From Actinomycetota bacterium (GTDB taxonomy: Bacteria > Actinomycetota > Acidimicrobiia > Acidimicrobiales > Iamiaceae), in the NCBI GenBank assembly GCA_019639075.1, contig JAHBSO010000004.1:62001-126000 (forward strand): DNA of 64,000 nt, in the 5' to 3' direction. This document shows, piece by piece, positions 18,824 through 26,892 of this stretch. Made by a program: the position numbers and the translations under genes. The notes under the pieces are model-generated. The model was not told where the DNA came from, made no database searches, and saw only the letters and a program-made list of their open reading frames with translations. Position 1 is the stretch's first letter. The number at the start of each line of letters is the position of its first letter.

Positions 18824-19467
18824 GAGGCACCGCCCGCGGCGAGCGATCGGGCCACGCCCGCGACCGCGAGGTGGGGGTGGTCGCGGGCGATGCGGTCGAG
18901 GTCCTCCGGGCGGTCGAGGTCGCCGAGCTCGTCGAGCATCTCGACCCGCAGGCCGAGCGAGCGCATCCGGGCGAGCTGGCGCTCACCGGTGTCGTCCGCG
19001 CTCATCGGCACGCCGTCGAACACCCCGTCGACCGGTCGGGCCAACCCCAGCGCCCACCAGCCACCGTCCGACGCCGGCCCCAGCACCGCGTCGCACCCCG
19101 GCCGAGCCAGCCGGTCGAGCCCGCCGTCGAGCAGCTCGGGCGTCACCTGCGGTGTGTCCATGCCGATCTGGATGCCGGGACCGCGGACCGAGCGCCATGC
19201 GACCGTGAGGCGGGCCGACAGGTCGCCCTCACCCTGCCCGACGACCTCGAACCCGTCACCGAGCCAGGGGCCCGGCTCGCCGTCGAGGGCCAGCACCCGG
19301 CGAACGGCCCGGCACGAGCGGGCGGCCCGCAGCGTGTCGCACAGGGCGGCCTCGGCCACCGCCGCCGCCTCGGTCGCCCGCAACCGCACCTGCAACCGGG
19401 TCTTCACGCGACCGGCGACCGGCGCCTTCGCCAACACGAGCACGTGCTCGATCCCGTCGTCATCCAC
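18820..19467 (-). CDS. DUF2064 / TIGR04282-family GT-A protein
   Basis: A 215-residue protein of the family named arsenosugar-biosynthesis-type glycosyltransferase (TIGR04282, DUF2064). HVLVLAKAPVAGRVKTRL at the N terminus, GMDTPQVTPELL and the ASDGGWWALGLARP block are characteristic. GTG 19467 is preferred because it starts just before the conserved strand. It is the first gene of the overlapping operon that runs to mtnP, and divergent from the response regulator. The family name comes from cyanobacterial gene context; arsenic chemistry is not implied here. Confidence 0.85.
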   Translation of the reverse strand: MDDDGIEHVLVLAKAPVAGRVKTRLQVRLRATEAAAVAEAALCDTLRAARSCRAVRRVLALDGEPGPWLGDGFEVVGQGEGDLSARLTVAWRSVRGPGIQIGMDTPQVTPELLDGGLDRLARPGCDAVLGPASDGGWWALGLARPVDGVFDGVPMSADDTGERQLARMRSLGLRVEMLDELGDLDRPEDLDRIARDHPHLAVAGVARSLAAGGAS

Positions 19468-19568
19468 GCACCCGACGGTACGGACTCGGCGGCCCGACGG
19501 GAAGGGATCGGACCTTACGGTTCCCGAAACGCTGGTGGCGCGGCCGACCACGGGAACGGTCGGTTCTC

Positions 19569-19574
19569 TACCAT
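19569..19574 (+). promoter_or_regulatory. Possible -10 box of the two-component operon
   Basis: TACCAT ends 7 bases before the GTG start at 19582. The spacing would make the transcript leaderless, with the same geometry as the antitoxin gene. There is no recognisable Shine-Dalgarno before the GTG, which agrees with this. Confidence 0.35.
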
Positions 19575-19581
19575 CGCCGTC

Positions 19582-20277
19582 GTGGACGTCAGCACCTCGA
19601 CGCAGCGGATCCTGGTGATCGACGACGACGTCGCGCTGTCCGAGGTGGTCGGCCGCTACCTGGAGGCCGCCGGCTACGAGGTGACCTTCGCGGCCGACGG
19701 GCAGACCGGGTTGGAGCAGGCGCTCACCGAGCTGCCGGACCTCATCGTGCTCGACCTGATGCTGCCCCGCCTCGACGGGATCGAGGTGTGCCGGCGCATC
19801 CGGGAGGTGGCGCCGATCCCGGTAGTGATGCTCACCGCCCGCGGCGAGGAGGACGACCGCATCGCCGGGCTGCAGATCGGCGCCGACGACTACGTGACCA
19901 AGCCGTTCTCACCCCGGGAGCTCAAGGCTCGGGTCGAGGCCGTGCTCCGACGGGCAGGACGCACCGACGCGCCGCGGCCGGTCGTGCTGAGCGGCGGTGG
20001 GCTGGAGCTCGACCGCCTGGCCCACGAGGTCCGACGGGACGGGGAGGTCCTGGCCCTCACCACCAAGGAGTTCGACCTGCTCGCCCACCTCATGGCCAAC
20101 CCCCGCACCTCGTTCGGGCGCGACGAGCTGCTGCGCGACGTGTGGGGCTGGACCTTCGGTGACACCGCCACGGTCACGGTCCACGTCCGTCGGCTGCGGG
20201 CCAAGATCGAGACCGATCCCGGCGACCCGCAGCACCTCGTCACGGTCCGGGGCGTCGGCTACCGGTTCGATCCGTGA
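19582..20277 (+). CDS. OmpR/PhoB-family response regulator
   Basis: A 231-residue response regulator. The receiver has the acidic pair VIDDD, the phosphoacceptor Asp in LIVLDLMLP (near residue 58) and the conserved Lys in YVTKPFSP. The C-terminal winged helix includes TKEFDLLAHLMANP, VTVHVRRLRAKIE and GVGYRFDP, typical for OmpR/PhoB proteins. It overlaps the histidine kinase start by GTGA, so the two are a cognate pair. The input signal is unknown. Confidence 0.96.
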   Translation: MDVSTSTQRILVIDDDVALSEVVGRYLEAAGYEVTFAADGQTGLEQALTELPDLIVLDLMLPRLDGIEVCRRIREVAPIPVVMLTARGEEDDRIAGLQIGADDYVTKPFSPRELKARVEAVLRRAGRTDAPRPVVLSGGGLELDRLAHEVRRDGEVLALTTKEFDLLAHLMANPRTSFGRDELLRDVWGWTFGDTATVTVHVRRLRAKIETDPGDPQHLVTVRGVGYRFDP

Positions 20278-21500
20278 GGACCTTCGTGCGTCGCAACGCG
20301 GCGCTCATCCTCGTCGTCGCACTCGGCCTGCTGATGACGGCTGCCACCATCCGCAGCCTGCACGCCCCGGCCGACGACGTCCTCGTCCTCCTCGCGCTCG
20401 CCGGGAGCGCGTCGCTGGTCGCGGCCGGGCTCGGGGTGGTCGTGCTCCGGACCCTGCGCCGGCGCTCCCTGCGGACCCAGATCGTCGCGGTGGCGGGCGT
20501 CGCGCTGCTCACCACCACATCGGGCGTCGTGGTCGCGGCGGTCGGGATGTTCATCTCGTCCCACGACCTGCAGGCGATGTTCGTCGTACTCGCGATCAGC
20601 GTGTCGGTCGCGCTCGGTGGCGCGGTGCAGGTCGGCCGCCAGATCGACGAGGGCGCCCGGGGCGTGCGCGACCTCGCCCGCCACCTGGCGAGCGACCCCG
20701 AGGCCGACGCCGCCGAGCTGCCCCGCCTGCGGTCGGCGCCCGAGCTGGAACAGGTGGCCGACGAGGTCGCCGACCTCCCCCGCCGGCTGGAGGAGCTGCG
20801 CCAGCGGGCCGAGGCGCTCGACCGGTCCCGGCGTGAGCTCGTGGCCTGGGTGTCGCACGACCTCCGCAGCCCACTGGCCACGATCCGGGCGATGGCCGAG
20901 GCGCTCGACGACCGCATGGTCACCGACGCCGACGCCGTCGAGCGCTACCACCACCAGATCCGCCGCGACGCCGAACGGCTGAGCGCGCTGGTCGACGACC
21001 TCTTCGAGCTGTCGCGGATCAACAGCGGGTCGCTCGACCTCCGCAGCGAGCGGGTCGAGCTGCGAAGCGTCGTCCTGGAGTCGGTGTCGTCGAGCACGCA
21101 TCGGGCCGAGTCCAAGGGGGTCGTCCTCCGGGCCGACGTCGCCGAGGGCCTCGAGGTCGACACGCCGGTCGCCGAGCTGTCACGGGTGCTGCGCAACCTC
21201 ATCGACAACGCGGTGCGCCACACGCCCGAGGGCGGCTCGGTCGAGGTCAGCGCGCGGACCGACGGCGACGTCGTGCACGTCACCGTGTCCGACGAGTGCG
21301 GCGGGATCCCCGAGCCCGACCTCGACCGGGTCTTCGACGTGGCCTTCCGCGGCGACACGGCCCGCACCCGCGACCACCAGGGTGGCGGGCTCGGCCTCAC
21401 CATCGCGAAGGGCCTCGTCGAGGCATGCGACGGCGACATCGCGGTGTCCAACGCGGACCGGGGCTGCGAGTTCACCGTTCGACTCCCACGGGTGCCGTGA
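20274..21500 (+). CDS. Membrane sensor histidine kinase
   Basis: A 408-residue sensor kinase. Four predicted transmembrane helices fall within residues 8-120 with almost no extracytoplasmic loop. A HAMP-like helical segment follows, then the H-box AWVSHDLRSPLATIRAMAE (phospho-His near 194). The N-box LRNLIDNAVRHTP and G-boxes (DECGGIPE, GGGLGLTIAKGL) complete the ATPase domain. The lack of an outer domain suggests it senses the membrane or a partner protein. The neighbour downstream is a membrane protein started by another GTGA overlap and is a candidate partner. Confidence 0.95.
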   Translation: MRTFVRRNAALILVVALGLLMTAATIRSLHAPADDVLVLLALAGSASLVAAGLGVVVLRTLRRRSLRTQIVAVAGVALLTTTSGVVVAAVGMFISSHDLQAMFVVLAISVSVALGGAVQVGRQIDEGARGVRDLARHLASDPEADAAELPRLRSAPELEQVADEVADLPRRLEELRQRAEALDRSRRELVAWVSHDLRSPLATIRAMAEALDDRMVTDADAVERYHHQIRRDAERLSALVDDLFELSRINSGSLDLRSERVELRSVVLESVSSSTHRAESKGVVLRADVAEGLEVDTPVAELSRVLRNLIDNAVRHTPEGGSVEVSARTDGDVVHVTVSDECGGIPEPDLDRVFDVAFRGDTARTRDHQGGGLGLTIAKGLVEACDGDIAVSNADRGCEFTVRLPRVP

Positions 21501-22801
21501 CCGCAGCCCGACGGGCGACCGTGATCGGCGTGACCCTGTGGGCCGCGGTGATCGTCGCCGCCCGGCTGATCGGTATCCCCTACGTCGCCGCCCGGGACAC
21601 GCCGCTCGCCGTCGACGCGGTGCCGTGGGTCGGCAACTGGGTGTGGGACCCGTCGCGCATCCCGACCCTCGCCCTCGCCGCGGCGGCCGGCGCGGTGGCG
21701 GTCTGGTGGCTGCCGGTCGTCGCCCGGCGGTGGTCGTGGCCGGCGGTGCTGGCCGCGGTCGCCGTGACGACCGCGGTGCTGACCCGCCTGCTGGTCCGGG
21801 CCAGCCCCGACTTCTACCGGTGGGGCTCGATCCAGTGGGGGTACGGCCGCCACACCGACCTGGTCGACGCGTCGGGTCCCGGCTCCTACCTGCGCACCTA
21901 CGTCGAGGTGCAGCCGTCGCTCGGCGGGCACCTCCGCGCCCACCCGCCCGGGTTCGTCCTGTCGCTGTGGGGCTTCGAGCGCATCGGGCTCCAAGGCACC
22001 GGGTTCCACCTCGCGCTCATGCTGCTGGCCGGCGCGGTGGCGTCGGTCGCCGCGCTGGTGGCGATGCGGGCCGTGGCCGGCGACGAGCCCGCTCGGGCCG
22101 CGGCACCGTTCGTCGCCATCGCGCCGGTGCTCGTGTGGCGGACCAACCCCGACATCGTGTTCGGCGCCGTCGCGCTGGTCGGGGTGGCCCTCGCCATCGT
22201 CGCCGTCACCCGCTCCGACCGGTGGAGCCTGCCGCTCGCGTTGGCCGGCGGGTTCGTCTTCTCGATGGGTCTGATGCTGTCCTACGGGGTGGCCCTGCTG
22301 GCGCTGCCGGTCCTCGCGGTCGGCGTGCAGCGGCGGTCCTGGCAGGCACTCGCCCTCGTCTGCGTCGGAGGCGCGGCCGGCCTGCTCCTCCCCTACGGCT
22401 GGGGCTTCTGGTGGTTGGCCGGCCTGGAGGAGACCGAACGGCAGTACCGGCTCAGCCTCTCCCAGGCCCGCGGCTACCGGTACTGGCTGCTCGGCAACGC
22501 CGCGACCTTCTTCGGTCTCATCGGCCCGGCCACCGTCGCCGCGCTGACTCGCTTCCGCACGTTGCCGGGGCGCGTGCTCATCGGTGCAGCGGTGGCGTGC
22601 CCGGTGCTCGCCGGGCTGTCGGGCATGTCGTCGGCGGAGACCGAGCGGATCTGGCAGCCGTTCGCCCCGCTCGTGCTGCTCGCCGGCGCCGGGCTGTGGT
22701 GGACCGCCGGCCGCTGGGACCTGCGCGCCGCCCGCTGGTGGCTCGCCGCCCAGCTCGCCGTGGCCATCGCGTTCCAGGCCCTCCTCGAATCCCCCTGGTG
22801 A
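21497..22801 (+). CDS. Polytopic membrane protein, GT-C glycosyltransferase-like
   Basis: A 434-residue protein with about ten transmembrane helices. The first outer loop contains SLGGHLRAHPPGF. A HPPG-type motif after an acidic/aromatic loop is typical of GT-C lipid-dependent sugar transferases, but the catalytic DD/DE pair is not clear to me. GTG 21497 overlaps the histidine-kinase stop. It may build a cell-envelope glycan and be controlled by the two-component pair. An unrelated transporter-like function cannot be excluded. Confidence 0.7.
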   Translation: MTAARRATVIGVTLWAAVIVAARLIGIPYVAARDTPLAVDAVPWVGNWVWDPSRIPTLALAAAAGAVAVWWLPVVARRWSWPAVLAAVAVTTAVLTRLLVRASPDFYRWGSIQWGYGRHTDLVDASGPGSYLRTYVEVQPSLGGHLRAHPPGFVLSLWGFERIGLQGTGFHLALMLLAGAVASVAALVAMRAVAGDEPARAAAPFVAIAPVLVWRTNPDIVFGAVALVGVALAIVAVTRSDRWSLPLALAGGFVFSMGLMLSYGVALLALPVLAVGVQRRSWQALALVCVGGAAGLLLPYGWGFWWLAGLEETERQYRLSLSQARGYRYWLLGNAATFFGLIGPATVAALTRFRTLPGRVLIGAAVACPVLAGLSGMSSAETERIWQPFAPLVLLAGAGLWWTAGRWDLRAARWWLAAQLAVAIAFQALLESPW

Positions 22802-22810
22802 CCTGGGACG

Positions 22811-22941
22811 CACAGGTGGGGTCGGATCCCAACCGTGCCGTCATCGACGAACGGGACACCTCAACGCGTGCACGGTCGGGATCACAGGTGGGGTCGGATC
22901 CCACCTGTGCACGTCACGGTTGGGATCCGACCCCAAGTGTG
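22811..22941. repeat. Three copies of the 27-bp palindromic repeat (GGATCC subtype)
   Basis: Copies at 22811-22837, 22883-22909 and, inverted, 22915-22941. The middle copy has perfect 10-base arms CACAGGTGGG/CCCACCTGTG around GTCGGAT. The array fills the gap between two converging genes. The inverted outer copies can also pair with each other. It is a likely bidirectional terminator or REP-like cluster. Confidence 0.9.
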
Positions 22942-22945
22942 CGCT

Positions 22946-23974
22946 TCAGGTGTCGATGTCGTTGGGGTCGAAGGGTTCGACGGCGCGGAAGCCGATCGTG
23001 TCGGCCGCTCGCTGTGGTGAGGCGACGATGTGGCGCACGTCGCCGAGGCGGCCGCCCCCGACCACCTGCGGCTCCAGCCCGGCCGGTTCGGCCACGGCCC
23101 GGGCCAGGTCGAGCACCGTGCGGGGCGTGCCGGAGGCGACGTTGAGCGGGCCGTCGTAGGGCCGGTCGGTCAGCAGGGCCGCGACGTTGGCCCGGGCGAC
23201 GTCGCGCACGTGGACGAAGTCGCGACGTTGGCCGCCGTCCTCGTAGACCCGCGGCGGCTCACCCCGGGCGACCGACGAGCGGAAGATCGCCGCCACCCCC
23301 GCGTAGGGCGTGTCGGCGGGCAGTCGGGGCCCGTAGACGTTGTGGTAGCGGAGCGCGGTCACCGGAACCCCGTGGTCCCGCCCGAACACCGTGGTCAGGT
23401 GCTCCTGGTGGAGCTTGGTCGCGGCGTAGACGTTGCGGGGGTCGGTGGGCACGTCCTCGGAGACGTCCTCGGGCTCGACGTCGGCACCGCACACCGGGCA
23501 GCGGGGCTCGAACCGACCGGCGTCGACGTCCTCGCGAAGGCGGGGCGGCGGGGCCACGACGCCGTGCTCGGGACAACGCGACCGGCCCTCGCCGTAGACG
23601 ACCATCGACGACGCGAGGACGATCCGTCCGGCGAACCCGGTCTCGTGCAGCACGAGGAGCCCGACCGCGGTGCCGAGGTCGTTGTCCTCGACGTAGTCCC
23701 GGACGTCGCCGAAGTCGACCCCGAGACCGACCCGCGCCGCCTGGTGGCACACGGCATCGCACCCCGCGACGGCCCGGCGCCAGGCGTCGGGGTCGCGCAC
23801 GTCGCCGACCACCAGCTCCACCCCGGCCGGGAGGCGTGCGGGATCGACCGCCGCGGCGACGAGCGAGTCGAGCACCACGACCTCGACGTCGTCGGCGACC
23901 AACGCCTCGACGATGTGGGAGCCGATGAAACCGGCTCCGCCGGTGACGAGGACGCGGGCGGGTCGTGCGGTCAC
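22946..23974 (-). CDS. NAD-dependent epimerase, dTDP-L-rhamnose 4-epimerase-like
   Basis: A 342-residue extended SDR enzyme. It has the NAD site VLVTGGAGFIGSH, a catalytic YAATK (in RNVYAATKLHQEH) and GGQRRDFVHVRDVA. A distinctive insertion near residues 145-185 carries RCPEHG and RCPVCGADVEPED, a four-Cys zinc-ribbon-like element. This insert is, to my knowledge, typical of dTDP-L-rhamnose 4-epimerases that make dTDP-L-talose-type sugars. Start GTG 23974 precedes the Rossmann strand directly. No other rhamnose genes lie nearby, so the dTDP-sugar would come from elsewhere. The general epimerase call is certain; the substrate is inferred. Confidence 0.85.
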   Translation of the reverse strand: MTARPARVLVTGGAGFIGSHIVEALVADDVEVVVLDSLVAAAVDPARLPAGVELVVGDVRDPDAWRRAVAGCDAVCHQAARVGLGVDFGDVRDYVEDNDLGTAVGLLVLHETGFAGRIVLASSMVVYGEGRSRCPEHGVVAPPPRLREDVDAGRFEPRCPVCGADVEPEDVSEDVPTDPRNVYAATKLHQEHLTTVFGRDHGVPVTALRYHNVYGPRLPADTPYAGVAAIFRSSVARGEPPRVYEDGGQRRDFVHVRDVARANVAALLTDRPYDGPLNVASGTPRTVLDLARAVAEPAGLEPQVVGGGRLGDVRHIVASPQRAADTIGFRAVEPFDPNDIDT

Positions 23975-24012
23975 GGCCGACAGGTTCGCACGAACGGGCG
24001 GGGCGCCGGCCA

Positions 24013-24123
24013 CCTTTCGACTCGCTTCGCTCGCTCAAGGAACAGTGCAGCGACCCGCTTCGCTCGCTCGAGGAACGGTGCACGGCCCCGACCGATCCTT
24101 GAGCGAGCGGAGCGAGTCGAAAG
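24013..24123. repeat. Inverted pair of the TTGAGCGAGCGGAGCGAGTC-family element
   Basis: One copy in reverse (24013-24040) and one forward (24096-24123) match over 28 bases with one mismatch, so the segment can fold into a long hairpin with a 55-base loop. A degenerate third copy lies inside the loop (near 24052-24072). It sits just after the csoR stop and probably ends the copA-csoR transcript. Confidence 0.85.
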
Positions 24124-24126
24124 GGG

Positions 24127-24396
24127 TCAGGAGCGGACGAGGCGCTCGATGGCCCGGGTGGCCTCGACGATCTTCGCCCGCGCCTCCTCCTCGTCGCCCT
24201 CCTGCGCGGCGTGCAGCACGCAGTGGGACACGTGCTCCTCCAGGAGGCCGATGCCGACGCTCTGCAGCGCCTTGGTGACGGCGGACAGCTGGGTGAGCAC
24301 GTCGATGCAGTACGTGTCCTCCTCGATCATCCGCTGGAGGCCGCGGACCTGGCCCTCGATGCGGCGGAGTCGCTTGAGGTAGTCGTCCTTCTCCAT
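24127..24396 (-). CDS. csoR: Copper-sensing repressor CsoR
   Basis: An 89-residue DUF156 protein. The N-terminal helix YLKRLRRIEGQVRGLQRMI is diagnostic. The Cu(I) ligands are the Cys in DTYCIDVLTQ and the His and Cys in HVSHCVLHA, giving the C-H-C pattern of copper sensors. It follows copA by 27 bases on the same strand, and a CsoR-type operator lies upstream of copA, so it represses its own operon until Cu(I) binds. ATG 24396 is chosen; a GTG five codons upstream is possible. Confidence 0.95.
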   Translation of the reverse strand: MEKDDYLKRLRRIEGQVRGLQRMIEEDTYCIDVLTQLSAVTKALQSVGIGLLEEHVSHCVLHAAQEGDEEEARAKIVEATRAIERLVRS

Positions 24397-24423
24397 CGTG
24401 TAGCCGCGCACCCTCGTCGCTCC

Positions 24424-26772
24424 TCAGCTGTGGTCGGGGTTCGCGCCCGAACCCGCGTGGACGGACCGGAAGCCCCGCAACCGGAGGCTGTTGCTCACCA
24501 CGAAGACGCTGGAGAACGCCATGGCGGCCCCGGAGATCATCGGGTTCAGGAACCCGGCGGCGGCGAGGGGGATCGCCGCTGCGTTGTAGGCGAAGGCCCA
24601 GAACAGGTTGCCCTTGATGGTGGCCAGCGTGCGACGGCTGAGCCGGATGGCGTCGACCGCGGCCGAGAGGTCACCCCGCACGAGGGTGAGGTCGGCGGCC
24701 TCGATGGCCACGTCGGTGCCGGTGCCCATGGCCAGGCCGAGGTCGGCCGCCGCGAGCGCGGCGGCGTCGTTCACCCCGTCGCCGACCATGGCCACGACCG
24801 CACCGTCGCCCTGGAGGCCGCGGATCACCTCGACCTTGTCCTCGGGGAGCACCTCGGCGACGACGTCGGCCTCGTCGATGCCGACCTGCTCGGCCACGGC
24901 GAGAGCGGGGGCGCGCTGGTCGCCGGTGAGCAGCACCGGGCGGAGGCCGAGCTCGCGGAGCCGGGCGATCGCCTCGGCGCTGTCGGGCTTCACGGTGTCG
25001 GCCACCACGAAGGCCCCACCGACGGTGCCGTCCCACGCGGCGTGGACGACGGTGCGGCCCTTGGCCAGCGCGTCGGCGACGCCCGGCACCTCCACGGCCG
25101 GCACTCCACGCTCGGCCAGGAGCGACGCACGACCGGCCACCACCCGGTGACCGTCGACGTCACCGGTGACCCCGCGGCCCTGGTGGTTCTCGAAGTCCGA
25201 GACCATCGGCAGGTCGCCGACCTCGGCGGCGGAACCGGCCGCGATCGCCGCGGCGATCGGATGCTCCGACGCCCCTTCGAGGGCGCCGACGAGTCGCAGC
25301 AGCTGCCCCCGATCGATGCCCGGGGCCGGCAGCGCGTCGACCAGCTCCATGCGACCGGTAGTGACGGTGCCCGTCTTGTCGAGGACGATCGTGTCCACCG
25401 AGCGGGTCGACTCCAGCACCTCGGGGCCCTTGATGAGCACCCCGAGCTGCGCGCCGCGACCGGTGCCCACCAGGAGCGCCGTCGGCGTGGCCAGGCCGAG
25501 CGCGCAGGGGCAGGCGATGATGAGGACGGCGACCGCGGCGGTGAACGCCTCGTTCGCGGACGCCCCGCTCACCAACCAGCCGACGAGGGTGGCGAGGGCC
25601 GCCAGGATGACCACCGGGACGAACACCGCGGCGACCCGGTCGGCGAGGCGCTGGACCGGGGCCTTGCCGGTCTGGGCGTCGGTGACGAGCGTGGCGATCC
25701 GGGCCAGGGCGGTGTCGGAACCGACCCCGGTGGCCTCGACCACCAGTCGGCCGCTGGCGTTCACAGCGGCGCCGACGACCTCGTCGCCCTCCGCGACCTC
25801 GACCGGCACCGGCTCGCCGGTCAGCATCGAGTTGTCGACGGCCGAGCGCCCCTCGACCACGACGCCGTCGGTGGCGATCTTCTCGCCGGGGCGGACCACG
25901 AACCGGTCGCCCACCGCGAGCTGCTCGACCGGGATGCGGGTCTCGACGCCGTCGCGCACGACGGCGACGTCCTTCGCCCCCAGCTCGAGCAACGCCCGGA
26001 GCGCCGCGCCGGAGCGCCGCTTCGCCCTGGCCTCGAACCACCGACCGGCGAGGATCAGGGCCACGACGACGGCGGCGACCTCCAGGTAGATCTCCTCGGT
26101 GCCGCCACCACGCCGGGGGACGACGACCATGTCCATCCGCATGCCGTCGTCACCGGCCATGGTGAACAGGAGCGCGTAGACCGACCACGCCCACGCCGAG
26201 AGCGTGCCGACCGAGATCAGCGTGTCCATCGTCGCCGCGCCGTGGCGGAGGTTGGTCCAGGTGGCCCGGTGGATCGGCCACGCCGCCCAGAACACGACCG
26301 GGGTGGCGAGCGTGAGCGAGATCCACTGCCAGTGGTCGAACTGGAGCGCGGGGATCATCGACATGAGCAGCACCGGCAGGGCGAGCGCGCTGGCGACGAG
26401 GAACCGGTGGCGAAGGTCGCCCTCGTCGTCGTCGTGGTCGTGCGCGCCGCCGTCCATCCCATCGGCGGCGTGCGCGTCGACCCCGGAACCGGGCTGCGGG
26501 GCGGGCACCGGGACCGGCTCGGGCTTCACCGAGTACCCGAGCGACTCGACGACGGCGACCAGGTCGCCCCGGGTGACGTCGGCCGGCGCCGCCACCCGGG
26601 CACCCTCGGTGGCGAAGTTGACCGAGGCCTCGACGCCATCGACGGAGTTCAGCTTCTTCTCGATGCGCGCCGCGCACGACGCGCAGGTCATCCCGGCGAT
26701 GTCGAGGTCGATGGTGCGGGTCGTCCCGGGGTCGGCCGGCGTGTCGTGGTGCTCGTGGGTGGCGGTGTCCAT
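24424..26772 (-). CDS. copA: Copper-exporting P-type ATPase
   Basis: A 782-residue P1B-type ATPase. One heavy-metal domain with [16 protein letters not shown] (residues about 20-85) is followed by a His/Asp-rich stretch (HDHDDDEGD). The transmembrane metal site is [12 protein letters not shown] (CPC near 420). The phosphorylation motif DKTGTVTTG lies near 462, SEHPI near 503 and [10 protein letters not shown] near 660. The N terminus has a second His-rich segment. It exports Cu(I) from the cytoplasm. It is first in the copA-csoR operon under the operator at 26808-26824. Confidence 0.97.
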   Translation of the reverse strand: MDTATHEHHDTPADPGTTRTIDLDIAGMTCASCAARIEKKLNSVDGVEASVNFATEGARVAAPADVTRGDLVAVVESLGYSVKPEPVPVPAPQPGSGVDAHAADGMDGGAHDHDDDEGDLRHRFLVASALALPVLLMSMIPALQFDHWQWISLTLATPVVFWAAWPIHRATWTNLRHGAATMDTLISVGTLSAWAWSVYALLFTMAGDDGMRMDMVVVPRRGGGTEEIYLEVAAVVVALILAGRWFEARAKRRSGAALRALLELGAKDVAVVRDGVETRIPVEQLAVGDRFVVRPGEKIATDGVVVEGRSAVDNSMLTGEPVPVEVAEGDEVVGAAVNASGRLVVEATGVGSDTALARIATLVTDAQTGKAPVQRLADRVAAVFVPVVILAALATLVGWLVSGASANEAFTAAVAVLIIACPCALGLATPTALLVGTGRGAQLGVLIKGPEVLESTRSVDTIVLDKTGTVTTGRMELVDALPAPGIDRGQLLRLVGALEGASEHPIAAAIAAGSAAEVGDLPMVSDFENHQGRGVTGDVDGHRVVAGRASLLAERGVPAVEVPGVADALAKGRTVVHAAWDGTVGGAFVVADTVKPDSAEAIARLRELGLRPVLLTGDQRAPALAVAEQVGIDEADVVAEVLPEDKVEVIRGLQGDGAVVAMVGDGVNDAAALAAADLGLAMGTGTDVAIEAADLTLVRGDLSAAVDAIRLSRRTLATIKGNLFWAFAYNAAAIPLAAAGFLNPMISGAAMAFSSVFVVSNSLRLRGFRSVHAGSGANPDHS

Positions 26773-26807
26773 CGCGCTTCGCTCCGGCTCGCGGTCGATC
26801 CGACCCT

Positions 26808-26824
26808 ATACCCCTATGGGGTAT
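26808..26824. promoter_or_regulatory. CsoR operator
   Basis: ATACCCC-TAT-GGGGTAT is a perfect 7+7 inverted repeat and fits the known CsoR site (GC-rich core flanked by TAT/ATA). It lies 36 bases upstream of the copA ATG and overlaps a TATAGG -10-like box on the minus strand. It also lies 69 bases before the divergent ClC gene and might influence it. Confidence 0.88.
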
Positions 26825-26892
26825 GTGCCAACCGGGGACGAGCTGCCGGTTCGCGGATCGCGACGCCCACCCAATACCCTCGGTTGACGGCG

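Noticed and set aside
20945..22813. Very long open frame (over 600 codons) on the minus strand across the histidine kinase and membrane protein genes
   Set aside because: Its translation is low-complexity (Arg/Gly/Asp/His rich) and antisense to genes with clear domains. At this G+C such shadow frames are expected; others lie at 7184-9412, 26806-29103, 36817-39303 and 2603-4513.
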